NCBI RefSeq assembly: GCF_963678635.1
Contig: NC_087071.1
Coordinates: 43,511,095-43,575,094, forward strand
Origin: Symsagittifera roscoffensis
Lineage: Eukaryota; Xenacoelomorpha; Acoela; Convolutidae
Direction: 5' to 3'
Length of the DNA stretch: 64,000 nt
The position numbers and the translations under genes were made by a program. Below are positions 46,561-55,835 of this stretch, piece after piece (within the stretch, counting starts at the first letter, position 1; the number at the start of each line of letters is the position of its first letter). Below the pieces are notes generated by a model that worked only from the letters and a program-made list of their open reading frames with translations, was not told the DNA's origin and did not search any database.

Positions 46561-47260
46561 CCTACCAACCAGGTGAAATGCCTCTTCCGATCAAGTCTAA
46601 GCCTGGGTTAAGGAGAATGCTTCGAGGAAAAGATTAGCGAGACAGCCTCGTCTAGCGCACTCCTGAGACCAGCTCTGCCACCAAAACGGGCGAGAAAAGA
46701 AGAAAGAGCCCAAAAAAACGAAACTATGAAATATCTGAACGAGACCAAAGACAAACCAGAGAGGGTGAGGAAATCTTTGCCAAGATTCGAAGAAGAAAGA
46801 GACACGTGGAAGAGACTGTTTGAGTATTGCAACGAGAAGCAGGCAGATGAGAAAGAACGCTTGAAGCAGGAATATAAAGAGCGATCGGAACGACTAGTAA
46901 TATCGACCGCAATGGAAAGATCAATACCCGAAGGGAGTGTTCCTCGTTGGCTTTCCCCGATGGAGCTTCTGACCCCTCGTGAACTAAGTCAGACAATGGA
47001 AGTGCAGATCTCGGACTCGAGTGACACACTGGCTGATCCAGTTGTGGAGCGAACCATGCAACAGCTGGTAGAAGTCGCTGACCGCCTCGTGATCAACAGG
47101 ATTGTGCAGGATTCCGGGATGACTGGACCCTGTGGAACAGTCGGTGATACCCGCAGAATAGAGCTCTCTTCGAAAAAATGAAGAAAACGGGCTACCATTA
47201 CGAAACCAGCGATAAGCTCGGTCAGGAAGATAAGAGAGATGCCTATGAAAAAAAAGTCGC
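46561..47260 (+). pseudogene. E4 coiled-coil segment
   Basis: Contains MKYLNETKDKPERVRKSLPR, ERDTWKRLFEYCNEKQADEK and ERLKQEYKERSERLVIS with heptad-like spacing, followed by DTLADPVVERTMQQLVEVAD and a Lys-rich end. It is likely an oligomerisation segment preceding the SGNH-like segment. Confidence 0.6.
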
Positions 47261-47940
47261 GTAAATTTGATATACGGAAGAACAACCAAATCAAAAACAA
47301 TTCTCAGGAGTTCTGGAAAGATATGCGAGCATGTTTCAAGCAATCGACGTGGAGTTCACCATTGAATATGCAGCAAGCACCGCTCGGAACATCACAATTG
47401 ATTTTTTGCAGAACTTGAGAACTTCATGGATCACTACGGTGATGGCATTTGGAGGCGCCATATAGCCCAGTTATAACGAATCGTGGAGTTGATGAATACG
47501 GGAAAAATTGTGGATATAATGATTTTAATAGGCACAAACAACGTGTCCAGGAGCTCAGACAAAGAGGAAGCTTATTGGGAGTTGATGCTGGCATGATTTT
47601 CCACCACAGTATGGCAAAGGTTCAGTTCGCGGTACTGACCGTTTGCACAATACCAATGAGTACGAGGAAGCAATCGTCCAACGGAAGAAGACACAACAAA
47701 ACAGTCATCAGATGGAACAAAATCGTGCGAGGTCTGCCAAGTCGAAACGCTGGACGATTGATCTTGATGGACTTGGAGCATGAGCTGAGAGCTCTAGATC
47801 AGGCCAGATTCACCACTGATGGGATACACTTTGACAGCAAAGAAGGACAAGAGTGGATGAATCGTGTGTTCTAGGAGTGGGTAGATGAGTTGGAAATTGA
47901 ACATTTTGACAGGGGAGCACTCAGAATAGAAGCGGGGAAT
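47261..47940 (+). pseudogene. E4 SGNH/GDSL-hydrolase-like segment
   Basis: The frame at about 47,490-47,598 reads MNTGKIVDIMILIGTNNVS, like SGNH block III (G-x-N), after which RSSDKEEAYW fits the following helix. About 100 residues later, RFTTDGIHFDSKEGQEWMNR (near 47,800-47,870) fits block V, with the D-x-x-H pair as D-G-I-H. An upstream strand, TTVMAFGGAI (near 47,430), occupies the position of a block I or II strand. SGNH hydrolases are esterases and lipases with a Ser-Gly-Asn-His set. Esterase-type domains are known from ORF1 of some LINEs (CR1/L2 groups), so a retroelement carrying one has precedent, though not at this position in a gypsy-type element. Confidence 0.6.
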
Positions 47941-48600
47941 GTTCAACCGATCTAGACCTTTCTTGACCTAATCGGGAGACACTCATGAGATCAGTCACAG
48001 CCGTACCACAAAAGCTCCAGAACCCGGATGGGCAGGAAAAAAGGTCAGATGTATTAGATCGTTTAGGTGAAGCACCAGTGAGGAGGACCATTAATACTCA
48101 ACGAATATTGGGACCCGTCAATCAAACGGTAGATACGACTTCAGTCTCCTCGAGACCTGAGACGACGAGCACAAGCAAGGAAAAACGGCGTCCTGGTAGA
48201 AGTTTCTGATGTGGTCAAGATCAACACCGTACCCCTGGTATGTCTACCAACAACATCTGCTGAAGCTGAATCTCATAACTGTAAAATTTGCAGCCGACAT
48301 GAGAATAATGAATGGAGCAAGACTATAAATAAGTGGACCGTACTCAATCATGTGAGTTGACTGGTTGATAGTAGCCGGATTCATCTTTAGCTCCACAACG
48401 GCATTACGATTTGATGACCATGAGGGACTGCCCTCAATTAACACCATGGTTCCAGTAAATGACAGACCTTAATAAAACGTGAGAACGAACTATAGTGAGC
48501 AGAACAGAGTAGAGAGGCCAGGAAGATTTTTGACAACTAAAGCACCAACGGGAAACAAGTGAAGATGTTTGTGCAAGTGCGAGCGCCTCCAGTTCAAGTG
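47941..48600 (+). pseudogene. E4 basic Arg-rich linker
   Basis: Contains SDVLDRLGEAPVRRTINTQR and an Arg/Lys-rich stretch (TSTSKEKRRPGRSF). Low complexity and probably disordered. It matches E3 23,501-24,240. Confidence 0.5.
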
Positions 48601-49260
48601 GAAGAAAGAGCTTATCCGTAATTAGTAGCCCAAGAAGATGATGAGAGATACGGCGAATTGAAATTCCGAATAGACAGGACTATTTTTGCGGCGTACGATA
48701 AAGCAGAATTGAGGAGAGCAAAGATATTGGTGATTGGGAGCTCGGACTTCGTGCATATCTCTAAACTCTTTTTGACCCGACGTAATAAGGTTGGCGGGAC
48801 CTACTGAATTTGATGCAATCCACAATGGTAATCGGGGTTCAACGACAAACCAAATTGAACCCGATAACAATCGTGTTTGTCGGCATTATTGATCACCTGT
48901 GTAGCATAGGTTTCCTGATTAGACTCAGAGAGTCTACAACGGTGGAAGATGCGGTGTGGTCATCAATTGAAGAGATTCTGGAGTCTAGGGGCGAAATCAT
49001 AGATTTGTCAAAAGGAGGCGGATTCCAGTTCATATTGTCTGCGGGATATGCACATCTCCCGGGTGGATTAAAATTTGTGTATGCAATAATAGCGCTGTTC
49101 TCAGAACTTCGAATTGATGTGATCATACCTGCCCCAAACCGCGAAGTTGAGGGGAAGAATCGGAGGCAATCCGGGTCAAAATTGTCTGCAGTATGGTCCG
49201 ATATCTCAAATGCTAGGAGAGGATTTAAAGATCCTTGCTGCACAGCTGGTGTTGCATGAA
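48601..49260 (+). pseudogene. E4 second Rossmann-like (possibly SGNH-like) segment
   Basis: One frame (about 48,651-48,806) reads AELRRAKILVIGSSDFVHIS, where a hydrophobic strand ends in G-S-S-D, like SGNH block I. The next (48,810-49,259) reads NPITIVFVGIIDHLCSIGF, where a hydrophobic strand ends in G-I-I-D-H, like block III, then LSAGYAHLPGGLKFVYAIIA and RIDVIIPAPNREVEGKN. Alternating strands and helices suggest an alpha/beta Rossmann-like fold. This could be a second SGNH-like module or a different hydrolase-like fold. No catalytic pair at the end is obvious. Confidence 0.45.
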
Positions 49261-49869
49261 GTATTGGGATTGCAACTGTCCATTTTCAGCAGACAGTTCA
49301 AAATGAAGTCGGGAATCAACGACAATCATCGAGTGATAGTGAGAATGCCTAAGGAAATGTGGTTCAGAGGAATGGAAAACAAAGAAGTTGGAGAAAAGAG
49401 GCAAAGCGCCAAAGAAACGAAAGCTCACTTGGAAGCTATGCTTTTGCGAACGAAGCCAGAGCCAAGCAAGTGGCTCTATTTTACTCCTCGAAAAGCAGCA
49501 TTGGGCATGGACACTTTCAAGCGAGGCCCTGCGATGATCACGAAGAGTCACTCCTATCTAAGTGAAAGTGTTGAACTTAGCGGAAAATGCAGAAGAAAAA
49601 TCGGTCGTAATCGTAGACAAGATCGGCTAAATAACACTAGAGGTATTCTGGACACAGAATGTGAGGGGAGAAGAAGGTTCAAGAGGACGGATAGCAAGTT
49701 AGAAGGGTTGGGAGCAAGATGGATTGCGTCCTTCCTGGCGAAAGTCTACTCGCCACTCTCTTGCTACCTGATAAGGGAGTTCCTCGAAGTAGTTACGGAA
49801 TTTTCTATTGTAGCGATCGTGGGATTGTTCGTGACGTTTGAAGTAAAAAGATTTGTGAAAGGACGGTAG
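49147..49869 (+). pseudogene. E4 C-terminal basic region with possible hydrophobic end
   Basis: A 240-residue open stretch overlapping the previous segment in another frame. It contains LVLHEVLGLQLSIFSRQFKM, RVIVRMPKEMWFRGMENKEV and MITKSHSYLSESVELSGK, and ends with FSIVAIVGLFVTFEVKRFVK, a hydrophobic stretch that might be a membrane span. Its matching E3 region stops before this point. No envelope-type motifs (furin site, fusion peptide, CX6C) were seen, so an envelope call is not made. Confidence 0.45.
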
Positions 49870-51338
49870 TAGTGCGCGCCGAAGGAACACAGAAAATCCG
49901 ACTAGACGGACTCTTGAAAATAATTGTAATCACGCATGTGAATTTGGGAGGATTGTTATATTTAACCCGCTATCCCAAACATATGGGAAAAAACGTGAAG
50001 AAGTTCGACACGAAACGATCCACGGATCGACCTGAATTGCTCCACTGAGTTTGAGTCGACAATATATGGTCCAGCAATGGCAGTTGCGTTCCCTGATGTT
50101 AAATTTGAGCCAGATATGATAGCAGTAAACATCAATGATTCAATGAAGTGTCCGTGACTGAATGAGCGAAGTGAAAAGAGGGCTTTTCAAAGTGTTTCCA
50201 AAACTCTTGAAATCGAGGCCCTTCAACAAAACGATTGGCGAGATAACTAGAATTCCTTGTCTAATTGTCTCGTGCCAGAAATTGAGGAAAAAAATGAAGA
50301 CTGGTGCTAGTTGGAAAGCTACCAGAAAAAATACCCGAATTCCTTTTAATTCTGTGCCAGTCGGTCATATCTAGAAGTTTGACCTTGAGGGACACGAATA
50401 TACGTGATTTTGGAGTGAAGTTTTACTTTTTCAAAAATTCGAGTATGGCCTGTCATGCTCAATTTTCTCGCGACAACTGAAAAAATCAAATAAGAAATGA
50501 GAACGACCGAATTAACAATTGCGGGAAAGTTGTCAAACATATACAATGGGAAATTGCTATTCGCAATTTCCATCGTAGAAAACTAGAGTAGAGCTGTCCT
50601 ATCTGATATAGGAGACAGAACAAATACGAGAGCAGAGCTAAAATCAACTGGACCAGTGTGAACCTTCAACGGAAAGGCGGAAAAGTGAAGTATCCCAATG
50701 GTCCAGATCCAAAACTATATTCTTGAGTTAAAACTTACTTCCTTTGATTGGAACTCATCGTTGGAAAACTTCTTGAGTTATATTTGATTATATTTATGCC
50801 AGAGTCTTTAATTAGTTTAATTATTTTGATGCTGCTATGTGAGTACCAAATTTAGTTTTCTCGAGTGTGTTTTATGATTGTTATGTTGAGATAAGGCGAG
50901 TTTTAGGTTGATCCATCTGAAATGGGTCAAAGTTCCACTGTCTAATAAAAAGTAACTTAACGGATTGTTCCGACCCTGTTTTTAACGGCGTTCGTGTATT
51001 TTGGGTATCTCGAGACCTAAGTATGGGAACGTTCTTATTTTCTAGAGTGGGGGGATATTTTGGTAGTAGTCTTTAAGCTGTAACGGGTTCTAGTCTCATG
51101 TCGCAAGCGAACCGAATTGGCTCCGACCGTTTTTGAGGTAGAAAAACACAAGAGATAGTCTACCTGACTCTTGAGCCAATGGTTATAGGGCCTATTTTTC
51201 TTAAGCCTCATATGTGACCGAAGTAGGCGACTGTTACATAGTGTTTGCATGGCGCTCCTGGGTGTTTTTACGACATCATGGCTACGGAGTCGAACCCACT
51301 TGACACAGCTCCGGGCTGCATGCCCATTCTAGAGTACC
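49870..51338 (+). other. E4 trailing remnants and non-coding interval
   Basis: About 1.5 kb. The left part (to about 50,400) still shows coding-like readings, such as GPAMAVAFPDVKFEPDMIAV near 50,070-50,130, that probably belong to the E4 tail. From about 50,600 the DNA is AT-rich and non-coding, and it might include a decayed 3' LTR, but no partner is available for comparison. No other feature is visible. Confidence 0.4.
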
Positions 51339-51740
51339 GGTGGTACGGTTCAGCGGGAACGTGTAAACCTTCCGGTTGTAACGTGATAGCTTTCTAGGAA
51401 ATTTGAGAAAACTTCCTGGTACGCTCTCCGAACGAGGCCTAGCTAACCGAGTAAGGGGGGGGGGGGTAACTAGGGGGACAAAAACACGAGCAAAAAGACA
51501 AAAAGCGAAACAAAAACAAGAAAAAAGTATAGAAAAAGGAACAAAACCATAAAACAAAAAAGACAGTGACTTGGATACCAGATTAGTTGGATCAAACCTT
51601 TATATTAATTAAATAGTATACTCATACTGTTTTATAAGACCGATCGTTTCGATCAATCTAGCAATCTAAACCAGTGACTTCAATAAGGTGCCCAAGTGGG
51701 GGGCGTTGTTAAGGGTTTTCAGATAGCTTGCAACCTAGCC

Positions 51741-51947
51741 GGACCTCTAGGAGACTTGACTGGAAGAGATGACCAGCCGAGTGGGAAAGTGGTTCACAAG
51801 GACAGAACCGGACCACTAGGAGACTTGACTGGAAGAAGTGACCAGCCGAGTGGGAAAGTGGTTCACAAGGACTGAGCTGAACCGCTAGGAAACTTGACTG
51901 GAAGAGGTGACCAGACAAGTGGGAAGGTGGTGCTGGTGTCAAGTGCA
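51741..51947 (+). repeat. 69-bp direct repeats, three copies (unit 1)
   Basis: GGACC(T/A)CTAGGAGACTTGA-type starts at 51,741, 51,810 and 51,879. Equivalent copies occur in unit 2 near 53,832-54,038. The minus-strand ORFs here (LSGHLFQSSFLAVQLSPCEP type) are products of the 69-bp (23-residue) period. Confidence 0.85.
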
Positions 51948-52674
51948 GTGCACGTCAAGAGTACAACTAGCACGGGATCGCTACAACAAGAAGAGGACGC
52001 ACAGGGGTGTTCTCAAGTTGGGCAAACGGGTATCGTTAAAATCCACACTACATTATAGGAAATAAGTGTAAAATTGGATAAGCGGAGCCCCATTGTTTTG
52101 AGGAAGTTTTTACACAAGCAGGCCTGGAAACAGGTCTACGGTTTTCTCTCGAGAGGTTTAGCACTCGGCGCTAAAGGGATTTTTCGGCTTAAGAGGGAGG
52201 CTAAAGAGGGGGAGGTTAGAAGGGGGGCTGGTTAGGTTAGAGGTTGGTGGTTGTAAATTGTAAAAAGGGGGGACACATTAGAGTAACTATTTGTTCGGCA
52301 TCGTCGATTTAGTTACATTAGATACTTACACGCGTTGATTATAAGAAGCAGATATCCAAATTTAACATCGAGTTAAGATAGGTACCCTGATAGGATCGGT
52401 AGGGGGGAACGGATATAGACAGTTTTTGTGATACCCCATAAGATCGCTAGCAGGGGCAGGAAAACGCGTGGCAATCGGGTACCAGACATTTTTTCGGACA
52501 AAGATTGACATCTGTCAGCTTTGAATTTTAGGTGGGTTCATCTCTCTGTTTTTGTAATTTTTCCTGTTTAAGTTTATACGTTTTGTTGAAAATTTGTTGT
52601 TGGTATTTGAACGAACAGGTAATCACAAGATACCTGCGAAGAAGTTGGGCTTTCAAATAGCCTGAAACAACGAG

Positions 52675-52700
52675 AGGGACATAAATACAGGGGGGTCAGT
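52675..52700 (+). promoter_or_regulatory. TATA-like site in unit 1
   Basis: ATAAATA at 52,681-52,687 in a GGGACATAAATACAGGGG context, repeated in unit 2 at 54,772-54,778. It is a plausible core promoter for transcription towards E5. Support is weak, from motif and position only. Confidence 0.3.
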
Positions 52701-52840
52701 ATTTGGATTTTGGCCATTAAGATAGGGATTTTTGGGAAAATTTTTACTAGAGCTCAAGTGGTGGTACACGGTACAGCAGTTCAAGAGTCCCCACAACGAA
52801 GAAGAAGAGATCCTACTATCCAGACACTTAGTGACAAGTC

Positions 52841-53404
52841 TTGGGACAGTACCGAAGAAGTCTTGGGACATTGCAGTCTGGGGACGGTCTTGGAGCAGTG
52901 CAGTCTTGGGACAGTCTTGGGACAGTGCAGTCTTGGGACAGTCTGGGGATGGTGCAGTCTTGGGACAGTCTTGGACCAGAGCAGTCTTGGTACGACACAG
53001 TCTTGGGACATTGGTCTTGGGACAGTAGTCTTGAGACAGTAGTCTTGGGACAGTGGTCTTGCGACAGTGGTCTTGGGACAGTGGTCTTGGGACAGTGGTC
53101 TTGGGACACTGGTCTTGGGACAGTGGTCTTGGGACAGTGGTCTTGGGACAGTGGTCTTGGGACACTGGTCTTGGGACAGTAGTCTTGGGACAGTAGTCTT
53201 GGGACAAGTAGTCTTGGGACAGTGGTCTTGGGACAGTGGTCTTGGGACACTGGTCTTGGGACAGTAGTCTTGGGACAGTAGTCTTGGGACAGTAGTCTTG
53301 GGACAGTAGTCTTAGGGCAAGGGTATTGGGACATTTGTCTTGGGACACTAACAAGAAGCACTGGGACAGTACTGAATAGTCTTGAGACAGTAGAGAGGAA
53401 GTCT
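52841..53404 (+). repeat. 14-bp minisatellite (unit 1)
   Basis: About three dozen copies of GTCTTGGGACAGTG and close variants. Three units make 42 bases, so all frames stay open and give 14-residue repeats such as PRLLSQDYCPKTTV on the minus strand. These are not considered genes. Confidence 0.92.
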
Positions 53405-53431
53405 TGGAACAGTATAAGGAAGGGGGGTGAC

Positions 53432-55507
53432 GGTGGTACGGTTCAGCGGGAACGTGTAAACCTTCCGGTTGTAACGTGATAGCTTTCTAGGAAATTTGAG
53501 AAAACTTCCTGGTACGCTCTCCGAACGAGGCCTAGCTAACCGAGTAAGGGGGGGGGTAACTAGGGGGACAAAAACACGAGCAAAAAGACAAAAAGCGAAA
53601 CAAAAACAAGAAAAAAGTATAGAAAAAGGAACAAAAACCATAAAACAAAAAAGACTGTGACTTGGATACCAGATTAGTTGGATCAAACCTTTATATTAAT
53701 TAAATAGTATACTCATACTGTTTTATAAGACCGATCGTTTCGATCAATCTAGCAATCTAAACCAGTGACTTCAATAAGGTGCCCAAGTGGGGGGCGTTGT
53801 TAAGGGTTTTCAGATAGCTTGCAACCTAGCCGGACCTCTAGGAGACTTGACTGGAAGAGGTGACCAGCCGAGTGGGAAAGTGGTTTACAAGGACAGAACC
53901 GGACCACTAGGAGACTTGACTGGAAGAAGTGACCAGCCGAGTGGGAAAGTGGTTCACAAGGACTGAGCTGAACCGCTAGGAAACTTGACTGGAAGAGGTG
54001 ACCAGACAAGTGGGAAGGTGGTGCTGGTGTCAAGTGCAGTGCACGTCAAGAGTACAACTAGCACGGGATCGCTACAACAAGAAGAGGACGCACAGGGGTG
54101 TTCTCAAGTTGGGCAAACGGGTATCGTTAAAATCCACACTACATTATAGGAAATAAGTGTAAAATTGGATAAGCGGAGCCCCATTGTTTTGAGGAAGTTT
54201 TTACACAAGCAGGCCTGGAAACAGGTCTACGGTTTTCTCTCGAGAGGTTTAGCACTCGGCGCTAAAGGGATTTTTCGGCTTAAGAGGGAGGCTAAAGAGG
54301 GGGAGGTTAGAAGGGGGGCTGGTTAGGTTAGAGGTTGGTGGTTGTAAATTGTAAAAAGGGGGGACACATTAGAGTAACTATTTGTTCGGCATCGTCGATT
54401 TAGTTACATTAGATACTTACACGCGTTGGTTATAAGAAGCGGATATCCAAATTTAACATCGAGTTAAGATAGGTACCCTGGTAGGATCGGTAGGGGGGAA
54501 CGGACATAGACAGTTTTTGTGATACCCCATAAGATCGCTAGCAGGGGGAGGAAAACGCGTGGCAATCGGGTACCAGACATTTTTTCGGACAAAGATTGAC
54601 ATCTGTCAGCTTTGAATTTTAGGTGGGTTCATCTCTCTGTTTTTGCAATTTTTCCTGTTTAAGTTTATACGTTTTGGTGAAAATTTGTTGTTGGTATTTG
54701 AACGAACAGGTAATCACAAGATACCTGCGAAGAAGTTGGGCTTTCAAATAGCCTGAAACAACGAGAGGGACATAAATACAGGGGGGTCAGTATTTGGATT
54801 TTGGCCATTAAGATAGGGATTTTTGGGAAAAATTTTTACTAGAGCTCAAGTGGTGGTACACGGTACAGCAGTTCAAGAGTCCCCACAACGAAGAAGAAGA
54901 GATCCTACTATCCAGACACTTAGTGACAAGTCTTGGGACAGTACTGAAGAAGTCTCGGGACATTGCAGTCTGGGGACGGTCTTGGAGCAGTGCAGTCTTG
55001 GGACAGTCTTGGGACAGTCTGGGGATGGTGCAGTCTTGGGACAGTCTTGGACCAGAGCAGTCTTGGTACGACACAGTCTTGGGACACTGGTCTTGGGACA
55101 GTAGTCTTGGGACAGAAGTCTTGGGACAGTGGTCTTGCGACAGTGGTCTTGGGACAGTGGTCTTGGGACACTGGTCTTGGGACAGTGGTCTTGGGACAGT
55201 GGTCTTGGGACAGTGGTCTTGGGACACTGGTCTTGGGACAGTAGTCTTGGGACAGTAGTCTTGGGACAGTAGTCTTGGGACAAGTAGTCTTGGGACAGTG
55301 GTCTTGGGACAGTGGTCTTGGGACACTGGTCTTGGGACAGTAGTCTTGGGACAGTAGTCTTGGGACAGTAGTCTTGGGACAGTAGTCTTAGGGCAAGGGT
55401 ATTGGGACATTTGTCTTGGGACACTAACAAGAAGCACTGGGACAGTACTGAATAGTCTTGAGACAGTAGAGAGGAAGTCTTGGAACAGTATAAGGAAGGG
55501 GGGTGAC
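53432..55507 (+). repeat. 2.1-kb tandem repeat, unit 2
   Basis: Nearly identical to unit 1, with a 9-G run instead of 12 and a slightly shorter minisatellite. It ends at GGGGGGTGAC, immediately before the E5 leader. TATA-like ATAAATA at 54,772-54,778. Confidence 0.9.
54931..55487 (+). repeat. 14-bp minisatellite (unit 2)
   Basis: The same array as in unit 1, slightly shorter, with a few units lost or altered. This shows that the array has changed since the 2.1-kb duplication. Confidence 0.92.
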
Positions 55508-55835
55508 GGTACTAAAGAGTACTAGGACAGGTTGAAGTAACCAATCGCAAAGTTAAATTTTCTAACCAGTCCTAAAGATCCGGTACTGTGGGGATCAAGA
55601 ACATACAGAGTTTTCAAAAAGCTTAGGAAACGTTGTTTTTATTCAATTGTAAATTTCTTTTTATTAAATTTGTCCGAAGAGATTTTAACCTTAGAGTAGA
55701 ATTTTTTATATAGTAATACTGTAAATAGGAACAATTGTAAATAAAAATGATGAGGCGGAGCAGGGTACCGGTGGCTGAAAAAAATCTACTGAAGCAAAGA
55801 CAAAATATAACTCGTCGCTACGTAAAACGAAATCA
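55508..55835 (+). other. E5 leader
   Basis: About 330 bases between the end of the 2.1-kb unit and the first gag methionine, AT-rich near 55,630-55,750. No convincing tRNA primer-binding site (TGG start) could be found just after the repeat unit. Confidence 0.4.

Larger units (their letters stand above)
38262..50400 (+). mobile_element. E4: old, heavily broken gypsy-type copy with full-length 3' extension
   Basis: Plus-strand copy starting within gag at the gap edge and running through zinc knuckles, protease, RT, RNase H, integrase, acidic tail, conserved block, macro-like segment, AT-rich spacer, helical and coiled-coil segments, SGNH-like segment, basic linker and second Rossmann-like segment to about 49,870, then weaker coding-like remnants to about 50,400. 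It carries well over a dozen interruptions. It is the most complete copy of the 3' half in the window, which makes it the reference for the family. The 3' boundary and any LTR are unresolved. Confidence 0.85.
51339..53431 (+). repeat. 2.1-kb tandem repeat, unit 1
   Basis: From GGTGGTACGGTTCAGCGGG to GAAGGGGGGTGAC. It is nearly identical to unit 2, which starts directly after it. It contains a 12-G run (51,455-51,466), three 69-bp repeats, a TATA-like ATAAATA at 52,681-52,687 and a 14-bp minisatellite near its right end. It lies just upstream of E5, so it may include a 5' LTR or leader of that family. Confidence 0.9.

Noticed and set aside
49147-49869. Envelope protein at the end of E4
   Set aside because: Only one hydrophobic stretch is present. 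There is no signal peptide, furin-type site, fusion peptide or CX6C motif, and the upstream content is hydrolase-like.
51270-51310. Possible tRNA T-arm (GGGTTCGACTCC on the minus strand)
   Set aside because: The stem does not pair, and no acceptor or anticodon arm is found around it.
51282-51557. Minus-strand ORF with a hydrophobic start (repeated in unit 2)
   Set aside because: No family is recognised, and the sequence is a purine-rich/GC-skewed tract of the 2.1-kb repeat. It is more likely non-coding LTR-like DNA.
52653-55437. Long ORFs on both strands reading PRLLSQDYCPKTTV-type and LGTVVLGQWSWDS-type repeats
   Set aside because: They are translations of a 14-bp minisatellite open in several frames on both strands.
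51339-55507. Firm call of the two 2.1-kb units as an LTR pair
   Set aside because: LTRs should flank an internal region, but these are adjacent. No primer-binding site was found after unit 2, and the 3' side of E5 is outside the window.
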